Source: SFEB01 sp964612455 (GTDB lineage: Bacteria > Bacillota > Clostridia > Christensenellales > CAG-314). Taken from it: DNA of 24,386 nucleotides. The notes under the pieces are model-generated. The model saw only the letters and a program-made list of their open reading frames with translations. It was not told where the DNA came from and did not search any database. Positions 1 to 7,870 of this stretch are shown piece by piece; positions within the stretch are counted from its first letter, which is position 1, and each line of letters opens with the position of its first letter. Where the stretch lies: positions 1 through 24,386 of the forward strand of contig CAZTCB010000020.1 in the NCBI GenBank assembly GCA_964612455.1, written 5' to 3'. A program made the translations under genes and the position numbers.

Positions 1-140
1 CTCAACACGGCTTTTTTCCTAACGTTTATTAAATTCCCCTGCACTTGGATTTGCCCAAAAACGAGAATTTTCCCGTTTCCCCTTTCACCAATACTACATA
101 TTTAAAAATTCTCAAAAAACTCCTCGTATTCTACCTATCT

Positions 141-180
141 CGCGGTTAAAACGGTAAATTTCCGTTCTTTGTCAACCGCG
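141..180. repeat. Inverted repeat (two nested arms) downstream of the hypothetical gene
   Basis: A perfect 7-bp outer arm (CGCGGTT at 141-147, AACCGCG at 174-180) encloses a second inverted pair (AACGG at 150-154, CCGTT at 162-166). It lies just after the stop of the minus-strand gene at 184-561, so it may help end that transcript. No U-rich run follows it on the minus strand, so it is not a textbook terminator. Bases 1-140 contain no reading frame or other structure I can support. Confidence 0.4.
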
Positions 181-183
181 GCG

Positions 184-561
184 TCATGCGCCTTGTTTTT
201 CACGCGCGTAGCGCTCCACCGCCTCCTGAAAACGATTGGACAATTTTAATAAATACGCTTGTTTCTGACTATCGGTCATGGTAGACAAAGCGTTGCGATC
301 CGTCAATACCGACAGCGGGTTGGTCACTACCTCGTCTCCCGACAAAATCTGTTTTACGCGATTGTAAAACTCCTCGTCGCTCTCAAAATCGGCGTTGTAT
401 ATGCGCTGCCGAAGCTCTTTTTTTTGGCGCATCAAAAAACTCTGTTCGCCTACGGTATCGTGCGTTTGTCTGGCATTGTCACGTTCTTTTATTACGTCAC
501 CCCAAAAATTGTTTTTTAACCTCTGTTTGGCTTGACGAGCATAGACTTTAAAAGACGACAT
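184..561 (-). CDS. Hypothetical protein, 125 aa, downstream of rpsU
   Basis: I do not recognise this protein. It is small, strongly charged (many K, R, E, D, Q), has no signal peptide or membrane segment, and looks mostly helical, so it is probably cytosolic. The start at 561 is supported by a strong ribosome binding site (GGGAGG) about eight bases upstream. It follows rpsU on the same strand, but a strong terminator (606-650) lies between them. It therefore depends on read-through or on a promoter I could not identify. In many Bacillota the gene after rpsU is yqeY; this product has no resemblance to YqeY that I can see. The protein-like composition and good start signal make it likely to be real; its function is unknown. 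Confidence 0.72.
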   Translation of the reverse strand: MSSFKVYARQAKQRLKNNFWGDVIKERDNARQTHDTVGEQSFLMRQKKELRQRIYNADFESDEEFYNRVKQILSGDEVVTNPLSVLTDRNALSTMTDSQKQAYLLKLSNRFQEAVERYAREKQGA

Positions 562-605
562 TTGGTTTATCCTCCCTTTATCGATTTATTAATTTTGCAT
601 AGCTT

Positions 606-650
606 AAAAAAAAGAAAAAGAAAAAATCTGCCGACGACATCGACAGATTT
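606..650 (-). terminator. Rho-independent terminator of rpsU
   Basis: On the minus strand an 11-bp stem (arms 640-650 and 624-634, one G-T pair) with a 5-base loop is followed by a long T-rich run (complement of the A-rich stretch 606-626). It lies between rpsU and the hypothetical gene, so it should separate their expression. Confidence 0.85.
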
Positions 651-683
651 ATCTTTAGTAAAAACGATATTTAGCAACCGCGC

Positions 684-863
684 TTAGCTACGAGAACCGC
701 GTTTACGCGCAGCCTCTGCTTTTTTCTTGCGGCGAACGGAGGGTTTCTCATAAAACTCTTTCTTTTTGAGGTCACCGATGATGCCGTCGCGAGCACACTT
801 ACGCTTAAAACGACGCAACGCGTTGTCCAACGTTTCGTTTTCGCCTACTCTGACTGTTGACAT
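684..863 (-). CDS. rpsU: Ribosomal protein bS21
   Basis: This 59-residue protein begins MSTVRVGENETLDNALRRFK and ends in a very basic tail (RRKKKAEAARKRGSRS), the hallmark of bS21 of the small ribosomal subunit. Family length is usually 57-71 residues, so it is complete. bS21 sits near the 3' end of 16S rRNA and helps translation initiation. The ATG at 863 is preceded by AAAGGGGG (873-880) with nine bases of spacing. A consensus promoter lies at 906-934 and a terminator follows at 606-650, so rpsU is probably expressed mainly as a single gene. It is divergent from glyQS. Confidence 0.97.
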   Translation of the reverse strand: MSTVRVGENETLDNALRRFKRKCARDGIIGDLKKKEFYEKPSVRRKKKAEAARKRGSRS

Positions 864-905
864 GATTTTTCGCCCCCTTTCCGCTACACGGATATCTTCG
901 TTAGC

Positions 906-934
906 ATTTTACAAAAACGAAAATATTTTGTCAA
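906..934 (-). promoter_or_regulatory. Sigma-A type promoter of rpsU
   Basis: On the minus strand TTGACA (929-934) is separated by 17 bases from TAAAAT (906-911). Transcription should start near 899, giving a leader of about 35 bases before the rpsU start. Confidence 0.88.
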
Positions 935-999
935 GCAAATCAACGCAAAAAAACGCATTTTTGTTTATCTGTCTAAAAACACAAACTCTCGTTTGGCAA

Positions 1000-1028
1000 T
1001 TGACTTTTTTTTTAGCGTGATATATAAT
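1000..1028 (+). promoter_or_regulatory. Sigma-A type promoter of glyQS
   Basis: TTGACT (1000-1005), a 17-base spacer and TATAAT (1023-1028) form a near-consensus promoter. The start would be near 1035, leaving a leader of only about 34 bases. There is no room for a T-box riboswitch. Confidence 0.9.
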
Positions 1029-1068
1029 GACTTATTGAAGAAAATTTTTTTAATTTCGGAGTGGTTTT

Positions 1069-2463
1069 ATGGCTAACAACAAAGTAACTATGGATAAAAT
1101 CGTCAACCTGTGCAAAGGCAGAGGGTTTGTCTTTGCGGGGAGCGAACTTTACGGCGGACTCGCCAATACATGGGATTTCGGTCCTCTCGGAGTGTTATTA
1201 AAAAACAACGTAAAAAAGGCATGGTGGGCAAAGTTTGTCACCCAACCCGTTACCAACGTCGGTATCGACAGCGCGATATTGATGAATCCTACCACATGGC
1301 GCGCCACGGGGCACCTCGGCGGAAAGTTTGACGATCCGTTGATGGATTGTCGCAGTTGCAAGAGTCGCCACCGCGCGGACAATCTCATAGAGGACTACTG
1401 TGCGAAAAAAGGCGTGGAATTTGACTGCGCGAAAGCATCCAATCAAGAAATGGAAAGTTTTATCGAGGAGCATCACATCGTTTGCCCTGTCTGCGGAAAT
1501 CACGATTTTACGCCGATAAGGCAGTTTAATCTGCTCTTTAAAACTTTTCAAGGCGTAACCGAGGACAGCACCAACACCATTTATCTTCGCCCCGAGACGG
1601 CGCAAGGAATATTTGTTAACTTTCCCAACATCGTGCGCAGTACGCGCAGGCGCGTGCCTATGGGCATCGGACAAATAGGCAAGTCTTTTCGCAACGAAAT
1701 CACGCCGGGAAACTTTATCTTCCGCGTGAGAGAGTTTGAACAGATGGAATTGGAGTTTTTCTGCAAACCGGGCACAGACCTCGAGTGGTTTGAGTATTGG
1801 AAAAACTACTGCAAACAGTTTTTATTTGACCTCGGCATCAAGCCGGAAAACCTCCGTCTGCGCGATCACAAACCCGAAGAATTGTGTTTTTACTCCAAAG
1901 CGACGACGGACTTTGAATTTGCATTCCCGTTCGGTTGGGGCGAGTTGTGGGGTATCGCGGACCGTACCGACTACGACCTCGACTGCCATCAAAAGATGTG
2001 CGGCAAGTCTTTGGAATACACCGACCCCGTCACGCAGGAAAAATATCTGCCGTACGTCATCGAGCCGTCGCTCGGCGTAGAGAGAATGGTTTTGGCTATT
2101 CTTTGCAATGCGTACGACGAAGAAACCCTCGACGACAACGATACGCGCACTGTATTGCGTTTTCATCCCGCTCTCGCGCCCTACAAAGTCGCCGTACTGC
2201 CTTTGCAAAAGAAACTCGGGGACAAAGCCGGAGAGATTTTTGCGGAGCTGTCAAAAGAATTTGACGTCGATTACGACGAAACGGGCAGTATAGGTAAACG
2301 TTATCGTCGTCAGGACGAAATCGGCACGCCTTTGTGCGTAACGGTAGACTTTGATACCCTCGAAGACGACACCGTCACCATACGCAACAGAGACTCGATG
2401 GAACAAATACGCATCCCGACGGCAGAACTTGCCGAGTATATAAGAAAATTTATAAAATTTTAA
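1069..2463 (+). CDS. glyQS: Glycyl-tRNA synthetase, single-chain alpha2 type
   Basis: A class II aminoacyl-tRNA synthetase that attaches glycine to tRNA-Gly in the cytosol. Its 464 residues match the homodimeric family rather than the alpha2beta2 enzyme. Visible motifs are the zinc-type cysteine pairs C94/C97 and C139/C142, LRPETAQGIF (173-182), motif 2 (FRNEITP, 207-213, followed by RVREFEQMELEFF), and motif 3 (PSLGVERMVLAI, 333-344). A C-terminal anticodon-binding domain starts near residue 371 (APYKVAVLPL). The ATG at 1069 has GGAG at 1058-1061. It is the first gene of an operon with the aminopeptidase 15 bases downstream. Glycyl-tRNA synthetase genes of Bacillota often have a T-box leader; here the leader is too short. 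Confidence 0.97.
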   Translation: MANNKVTMDKIVNLCKGRGFVFAGSELYGGLANTWDFGPLGVLLKNNVKKAWWAKFVTQPVTNVGIDSAILMNPTTWRATGHLGGKFDDPLMDCRSCKSRHRADNLIEDYCAKKGVEFDCAKASNQEMESFIEEHHIVCPVCGNHDFTPIRQFNLLFKTFQGVTEDSTNTIYLRPETAQGIFVNFPNIVRSTRRRVPMGIGQIGKSFRNEITPGNFIFRVREFEQMELEFFCKPGTDLEWFEYWKNYCKQFLFDLGIKPENLRLRDHKPEELCFYSKATTDFEFAFPFGWGELWGIADRTDYDLDCHQKMCGKSLEYTDPVTQEKYLPYVIEPSLGVERMVLAILCNAYDEETLDDNDTRTVLRFHPALAPYKVAVLPLQKKLGDKAGEIFAELSKEFDVDYDETGSIGKRYRRQDEIGTPLCVTVDFDTLEDDTVTIRNRDSMEQIRIPTAELAEYIRKFIKF

Positions 2464-2478
2464 TACGGAGGACGAAAA

Positions 2479-3711
2479 ATGATTAACAATTCAAGTTTGA
2501 GACACTTTGCCGAACTTGCAATCAAAGTCGGCGCAAATCTCCAAAAAGACCAATTTCTCGTCGTGAATTGCCCTGTTGAGTGCGCGTACTTGGCACGAAC
2601 AATCATGCAACAGGCGTATGAAGCAGGCGCGGGACAGGTTTTTGTCAATTGGCGCGATGACGTGACGTCACGTCTGACCATGCAACACGCGAGCGAAGAA
2701 GTATTAAAAGATATTCCGCAATGGCAGATAGATAAAAACGAGTATTATATTAAAAAAGGCGTTGCGCTTATTTCTATCGCGGCGAGCGATCCCGCTCTCT
2801 ACGCAGGTTTGGATGCGGCAAAAATCAGACGCGTTTCTACCGCCACCGCACAGGCTCAAAAGAATTTTCACAACGCGACGATGTCAAACCGTTTGCGTTG
2901 GTGCGTAGTGTCCGTACCGACCGCTAAATGGGCGCAAAAAGTTTTCCCCGATTGCGACGAACAAACAGCCGTCGATAAACTTTGGAATGCGATAGCATTG
3001 ATAATGCGCCTCGATAAAGAGGATCCTACCAAAGCTTGGCAAGACCATTGCGACAGTCTCGCTGCCCGAGCAGAGTTTCTCAATGCCAATGCGTTTACCG
3101 CTATTCACCTTAAAAACGCAAAAGGTACCGACGTGACCATAGGTCTGCCTGACAATCATGTTTGGCTCGCCGCAAAAGAAAAAGCTCAGGACGGCGTCGA
3201 GTTTTTGGCAAATATACCAACGGAAGAAGTCTTTACCGCTCCTCATAGGCTCAAAGCCGACGGCAGAGTGGTAAATGCTTTGCCTCTTTGCGAAAACGGA
3301 GAGATAATCGACGACTTTTTTATTGAGTTTAAAGACGGACGTATCGTAGACTTTGGCGCGAAAAAAGGCTACGAAACGCTTAAGGGACTTATCGAAACCG
3401 ACGAAGGCACACACTACCTCGGTGAAATCGCCCTTGTCAGCAAACAATCCCCGATTGCCAAGCAAAACAGACTGTTTTTTAACACTTTGTTTGATGAAAA
3501 CGCAAGTTGTCACCTCGCCATCGGCAAAGGTTATCCCTCTTGCGTCAAAGACTACATTGACCTCGACGAAAAACAACTGTTTGAACGCGGCGTCAACAAC
3601 AGCGTCGAGCACGTGGACTTTATGGTCGGCACTCCCGATATGTTTGTAGAAGGTATTAAACCTGACGGTACGCGGGTGACGATATTTGAAAACGGCGATT
3701 GGGTTAAATAG
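2479..3711 (+). CDS. M29 family metallo-aminopeptidase (AmpS/AmpT type)
   Basis: This 410-residue protein has the length and organisation of the M29 (thermophilic) aminopeptidases, cytosolic enzymes that remove N-terminal residues from peptides using two metal ions. The expected ligands are all present: E250 (in PTEEVFTAP), E316 (GEIALV), H345 (CHLAIGKGYP), and H378 with D380 (SVEHVDFMVGT). No signal peptide is seen. The ribosome binding site GGAGG lies at 2467-2471. It is co-transcribed with glyQS and ends at a strong terminator. It converges with the opp cluster, so a role in finishing the digestion of imported peptides is reasonable but inferred from position only. Confidence 0.95.
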   Translation: MINNSSLRHFAELAIKVGANLQKDQFLVVNCPVECAYLARTIMQQAYEAGAGQVFVNWRDDVTSRLTMQHASEEVLKDIPQWQIDKNEYYIKKGVALISIAASDPALYAGLDAAKIRRVSTATAQAQKNFHNATMSNRLRWCVVSVPTAKWAQKVFPDCDEQTAVDKLWNAIALIMRLDKEDPTKAWQDHCDSLAARAEFLNANAFTAIHLKNAKGTDVTIGLPDNHVWLAAKEKAQDGVEFLANIPTEEVFTAPHRLKADGRVVNALPLCENGEIIDDFFIEFKDGRIVDFGAKKGYETLKGLIETDEGTHYLGEIALVSKQSPIAKQNRLFFNTLFDENASCHLAIGKGYPSCVKDYIDLDEKQLFERGVNNSVEHVDFMVGTPDMFVEGIKPDGTRVTIFENGDWVK

Positions 3712-3729
3712 TTTTTGTTAATTAACGCG

Positions 3730-3764
3730 AAACACGCTTTGTTAAAAAACAAAGCGTGTTTTTT
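3730..3764 (+). terminator. Rho-independent terminator of the glyQS-aminopeptidase operon
   Basis: A 14-bp stem (3730-3743 with 3748-3761) and AAAA loop run into a T tract. The gap to the opp terminator (3765-3850) holds nothing else that I can support. Confidence 0.9.
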
Positions 3765-3850
3765 ACTCCGTAAAAATCACCTCGGTAACGTACTCGATAT
3801 CAACTTTAAGGTCTTTTTTTACAACCGAATGACAATAACAAACGATTAAA

Positions 3851-3886
3851 TAACAAAAGCGTCCGAAAAAGTATTTCGGACGCTTT
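3851..3886 (-). terminator. Rho-independent terminator of the opp cluster
   Basis: A perfect 13-bp stem (3856-3868 with 3874-3886) and a 5-base loop are followed on the minus strand by TTTTGTTATTT. It lies 18 bases after the oppF stop. Confidence 0.9.
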
Positions 3887-3903
3887 CAATTAAGAAAACA
3901 AAA

Positions 3904-5397
3904 CTATTGTTTATTTGCCTTTTCGGCTGCCGCTAATTTGGCGGCTTCTTCCCTCATTTCTTTCTCAGTCTTGAGAGCTTGAGGGACAAAGTAAAGCAAA
4001 CTGCCGCTACGATATTCGTTGTCGTCCGAGGAGGTAAATCTCGTTTCGACTTCACCGCTTGCGGATTTGCTGAAACCGACAGCCGCAAAGAGTTCGTCAA
4101 TAAGTTTAAGGGCTTTTTCCGCCTCTTCTTTATTATTGACCACAAACACAAGCGGCGTCTTTTTAAAGCGTCTTTCTTTTGATGCCGTCACGCTCAAGCC
4201 GTATTTTTCGGAAAGCGCCTGCGCATTTTTAGCGTCGCCGGCAACCGCAAACATCAAACTCTTTTCTACGATAAACATCTTGAGAACGAGACTGTTGTAG
4301 GTTTTGAGTTGTTTATCCGTAAGTGCTGCAAAAGATTTTTCTTTGTCGTCGGTCGCTTTATAACCGTCGAGCAAAGACTTGACATGCATATAAGCGTCGA
4401 GAATTTCGCTGTTTTGAGCATACTTGTGGCACGCGCAAAAATGTCCCGGCTCGTACTCGTTAAAGAACGGCGTAATCTCTTTGCAGATGTCCATGCACTC
4501 CACGCAACGGGTATGGAACTTGCACCCCTTGGGAGGATTTGCAGGAGAAGGAATATCGCCCTTCAAAATGATACGTTTCATCTTGACGTTGGGATCGGGG
4601 ACAGGTACCGCCGAGAACAACGCCTTTGTATACGGATGCATCGGGTTGGCGAAAATCTTTTCTTTCGGACCTGTCTCAACCATACTGCCGAGATACATGA
4701 CGCCGACGTTGTCGCTGATATGTTCTACGACCGACAAGTCGTGAGAAATAAACATATAGCTAAAGCCAAAGTCGTTTTGTAAATCTTTCAACAGGTTGAT
4801 GACCTGCGCCTGAATAGAAACGTCCAACGCGCTGACCGGTTCGTCACAAATAACAAGGCGGGGTTTTAATGCCAAAGCGCGCGCAATACAGATACGCTGA
4901 CGTTGACCGCCGCTGAACTCATGAGGATAACGCTCAAAATAGTGAGTCTGCAAACCGCACTTTTTCATAACGTCGAGAATATAATCCCTATACTCCTCTT
5001 TCGGTACGATATTGTGCGCTCTGACTGCCTCGCCGATTATTTCGCCGACAGGCATACGCGGGGACAAACTGCTGTACGGATCCTGAAAGATAATCTGAAT
5101 TTGCGGACGCAGTTTTCTCAGCTCTTCCTTCTTGAGCTTGGAGATATCCACGACCTCGCCGTCGAGTTTTTTAAACAAAACCTCGCCGTCGGTAGGTTCA
5201 TGCAATCTGAGAATGGTACGACCGAGAGTCGTTTTGCCGCAACCGGACTCACCGACTATACCGAGAGTTTTACCCTCTTCGATATAGAGAGAAACGTCGT
5301 CGACCGCACGCAAATAAGACTGTGCCTTGCCGAAAAAGTTGGTCTGGAGAGGAAAATACTTTTTGAGGTGATTTACCTCCAAAATTTTATCAGCCAT
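3904..5397 (-). CDS. oppF: Oligopeptide ABC transporter ATPase OppF with C-terminal extension
   Basis: One of the two ATPases that power peptide import on the cytosolic face of the Opp complex. Motifs: Walker A GESGCGKT (49-56), Q-loop Q105, signature SGGQR (162-166), Walker B LVICDE (181-186), H-loop H219. The oligo-HPY tail has cysteines C292, C298, C301, C305 and C321. Family members usually end near residue 320-340; this one continues to 497. The extra ~168 residues have no motif I recognise, look helical and charged, and end in an Ala/Glu/Lys-rich run. The ATG overlaps the oppD stop by eight bases (ATGGCTGA), implying translational coupling. It is last in the cluster, before a strong terminator. 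The ATPase assignment is secure; the extension is unknown. Confidence 0.95.
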   Translation of the reverse strand: MADKILEVNHLKKYFPLQTNFFGKAQSYLRAVDDVSLYIEEGKTLGIVGESGCGKTTLGRTILRLHEPTDGEVLFKKLDGEVVDISKLKKEELRKLRPQIQIIFQDPYSSLSPRMPVGEIIGEAVRAHNIVPKEEYRDYILDVMKKCGLQTHYFERYPHEFSGGQRQRICIARALALKPRLVICDEPVSALDVSIQAQVINLLKDLQNDFGFSYMFISHDLSVVEHISDNVGVMYLGSMVETGPKEKIFANPMHPYTKALFSAVPVPDPNVKMKRIILKGDIPSPANPPKGCKFHTRCVECMDICKEITPFFNEYEPGHFCACHKYAQNSEILDAYMHVKSLLDGYKATDDKEKSFAALTDKQLKTYNSLVLKMFIVEKSLMFAVAGDAKNAQALSEKYGLSVTASKERRFKKTPLVFVVNNKEEAEKALKLIDELFAAVGFSKSASGEVETRFTSSDDNEYRSGSLLYFVPQALKTEKEMREEAAKLAAAEKANKQ

Positions 5398-6739
5398 TTT
5401 TTCCCTCCTTTTGACTCGCTTTTGCGTAGATATCTTCGTATCTGTAACAGGATACGGTGTGAGTCGGGCTCACATGCACCAGCTCGGGATAAGCCCCGTT
5501 GCACTTGTTGACGCACTTGCTGCAGCGCTCTTTAAAGTAGCAATAGTCGGGCATATCGATTGGGTTGGGGACCTGTCCGGGGATACTGTACAACCTATCA
5601 ACCTTTTTGTTGACTGCGGGTTTACTCTTTTGGAGACCAATCGTGTACGGGTGGCAGGGAGTTTCATAAATCTCCTTTGCCGTGCCCATTTCGATGATGC
5701 GTCCGGCGTACATTACGACGACGAAATCCGCCATCTCTGCGATAACGCCGAGGTCGTGCGTAATGAACATTATCGAACCGTTCATCTTTTTCTTTACTTC
5801 ACGCAACAAATCAAGAATCTGTGCCTGAATAGTAACGTCAAGCGCCGTGGTAGGCTCGTCAGCGATAATCAGCTCGGGATCGCAAATGAGTGCCATAGCT
5901 ATACATACACGCTGACGCATACCGCCCGACAACTCGTGCGGATAACGCTCGTAAACGCTCTCCGGCATTGCAATACCGACGAGCGTGAGCATCTCTATAC
6001 TGCGTTTCTTTGCATACTCTTTGGTTGCGCCTTCGATGTGCAACATCGTGACTTCGTCAAGCTGCTGACCGATAGTAAAAACGGGGTTTAAACTGGTCAT
6101 CGGCTCTTGGAAAATCATTGCGATTTGGCTACCGCGGATACGGCGCATCTCACTCATAGGCATCTTGGCAATGTCGTAAACGTACTCGCATTTTTCGTAC
6201 TGCGGCACGCCCCACTCGTTTTTAAGCTGGATGCGATTGCCTTTTTCGTCAACTTCTCCGGTGTAAACGGGAATTTTATTTCCGTTTTCATCCTTTTTGT
6301 AATCTTCGCCTTTAAAGCGAATAGCACCGGATACGATTTGTCCCGTCGGTCCTTGAACCAACTGCATCAAAGACATGCTCGTTACGGATTTGCCGCAACC
6401 GGACTCGCCGATGACGCCGACTATCGAACCGTGAGGAATGTTAAACGTAACACCGTCTACTGCCTTGACAACGCCTGCGTCCGTAAAAAAGTAGGTGTGC
6501 AAATCATCAAACTCTACGACGTTGTTGTCGTCCTTCATCTTGGTGAGATACTCGCTTTCGTCTACGTTTTTACGTCTCTTGTACGCCTCAAACTTTTTTA
6601 TTTGAGTCATACTTTCTTTTGCTCTCTGACGTGCTTCCTTAGATGACAAATAGTGACTTTTATCTTTTTTAGATTGTTTCTTTACCGCGACGTTTTCTTG
6701 CGCCTTAGTTGCGGTGACTTGATCTTTCTCTTCTTTCAT
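5390..6739 (-). CDS. oppD: Oligopeptide ABC transporter ATPase OppD with N-terminal tail and insertion
   Basis: The partner ATPase of OppF. Motifs: Walker A GESGCGKS (111-118), Q211 in FQEPMTSLNP, signature SGGMR (271-275), Walker B IIADE (291-295), H328. The oligo-HPY tail carries C400, C406, C409, C413 and C431. Two features are unusual. A lysine-rich, charged N-terminal tail of about 73 residues precedes the ATPase fold. An extra segment of roughly 45 residues (about 145-192) lies between Walker A and the Q-loop. The start follows the oppC stop by three bases, and its ribosome binding site (GAGGT) lies inside the end of oppC. Tight packing shows it is made as part of the opp unit. Confidence 0.95.
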   Translation of the reverse strand: MKEEKDQVTATKAQENVAVKKQSKKDKSHYLSSKEARQRAKESMTQIKKFEAYKRRKNVDESEYLTKMKDDNNVVEFDDLHTYFFTDAGVVKAVDGVTFNIPHGSIVGVIGESGCGKSVTSMSLMQLVQGPTGQIVSGAIRFKGEDYKKDENGNKIPVYTGEVDEKGNRIQLKNEWGVPQYEKCEYVYDIAKMPMSEMRRIRGSQIAMIFQEPMTSLNPVFTIGQQLDEVTMLHIEGATKEYAKKRSIEMLTLVGIAMPESVYERYPHELSGGMRQRVCIAMALICDPELIIADEPTTALDVTIQAQILDLLREVKKKMNGSIMFITHDLGVIAEMADFVVVMYAGRIIEMGTAKEIYETPCHPYTIGLQKSKPAVNKKVDRLYSIPGQVPNPIDMPDYCYFKERCSKCVNKCNGAYPELVHVSPTHTVSCYRYEDIYAKASQKEGKNG

Positions 6740-6742
6740 AAG

Positions 6743-7855
6743 TTACCTCTTCATCTTCGGGTCAAAGGCGTCGCGCAGACCGTCGCCGACAAAGTTGAAC
6801 GCCAAAACCGCCAAAATAATGCAAATACCTGCGGGTATCCACATGTTGGGATAGTTCTCCATGATTTCGTCATTCGTCGCTCTGTTAATCATGCTACCCC
6901 ATGCCGCTTTAGGCATAGGCACACCGAGGTTTAAGTAACTCATCGTGGCTTCCGTCAAGATAATACCGCCGAGTCCCAACGTCATCGAAACGATGAGCTG
7001 GGGCAGTATGTTTGGTACCAGATGCTTGGCAATCTTGCGATATACCGTAAGACCGCTCGCCTCCGCCGCTATCATATATTCCTGCTCTCTCAAAGCAAGA
7101 ATCTGCCCGCGAACCAGACGCGCCACGCCCGACCAGCCGAATATCGTCAGTATTACCATCAAGTAATAAATACGGAAATCCTGACTGACGTCCCAGCTGT
7201 CTATCATAGACGACGCTATCAACAAAATAGGCATCGTAGGCACGCACATAAAGATGTCGACTATACGCATGATGAGCATATCAACCCATCCGCCAAAGTA
7301 GCCCGCAATACCGCCGAGGACAATACCGATAATCGCCTCGAGGAAAATTACGACAAAGCCCAACGTCAAAGAAATACGTCCGCCGTACATGAGACGAGTA
7401 AAGATATCCATACCTTTGTCGTCGGTACCGAGCCAGTGTTCGGCACTCACGGGACCGTAAATATTGTAAGTAAGCTGAGTGTTGGCTATCTTGTAGTACG
7501 TATACGTCTCGCCGTCCGCCGCAGTGTACTCTACCTTTATCTCAGAGTACTCGGTCTTGCCTGCGGACTTGTCCTCGTCGGTCTCGCCCCATTTACTAAA
7601 GAGGGGCCCGACAAACGAAAACAAAAAGAGAATCACGAGAGTAACAAGACCTATTACCGACAACTTGGATCTGAAAAATCTCTTGAGAACCAGCCTGCCC
7701 GGGGAAAGTATCTTGAGAGTGTCGGAGTGCGACTCTTTCAACTCACAGATAGCTTTGCGAGAACCGTCGGCATGAAACCATTCCGGATTTTTTTCGGGAG
7801 TAAGGTTTTCAAAATCAACTTGATCAAAATTAACTTTTTTGACTTCTTCGCTCAT
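6743..7855 (-). CDS. oppC: Oligopeptide ABC transporter permease OppC
   Basis: One of two membrane subunits forming the peptide channel. The 370-residue protein has about six membrane segments (65-85, 160-185, 195-217, 228-248, 285-307, 338-357). Its EAA loop contacting the ATPases is at about 263-285 (AAEASGLTVYRKIAKHLVPN). The family signature HWLGTDDKGMDIFTRLMYG lies at 140-158. The loop between TM1 and TM2 carries about 40 extra residues (90-132) compared with the usual short linker. The reading frame is open to 7897, inside oppB, but the ATG at 7855 is chosen because AGGGAGGA (7863-7870) sits seven bases before it. The oppB stop overlaps this ribosome binding site. Confidence 0.95.
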   Translation of the reverse strand: MSEEVKKVNFDQVDFENLTPEKNPEWFHADGSRKAICELKESHSDTLKILSPGRLVLKRFFRSKLSVIGLVTLVILFLFSFVGPLFSKWGETDEDKSAGKTEYSEIKVEYTAADGETYTYYKIANTQLTYNIYGPVSAEHWLGTDDKGMDIFTRLMYGGRISLTLGFVVIFLEAIIGIVLGGIAGYFGGWVDMLIMRIVDIFMCVPTMPILLIASSMIDSWDVSQDFRIYYLMVILTIFGWSGVARLVRGQILALREQEYMIAAEASGLTVYRKIAKHLVPNILPQLIVSMTLGLGGIILTEATMSYLNLGVPMPKAAWGSMINRATNDEIMENYPNMWIPAGICIILAVLAFNFVGDGLRDAFDPKMKR

Positions 7856-7862
7856 TCTTCTT

Positions 7863-7870
7863 TCCTCCCT
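7863..7870 (-). promoter_or_regulatory. Ribosome binding site of oppC
   Basis: AGGGAGGA seven bases before ATG 7855, overlapping the oppB stop codon (7869-7871). It decides the oppC start over the longer open frame and suggests translational coupling. Confidence 0.88.

Noticed and set aside
766..1020. An 84-codon plus-strand frame across rpsU and the divergent promoters
   Set aside because: It lies antisense to bS21 and runs through both promoters; the bS21 protein on the other strand is unmistakable.
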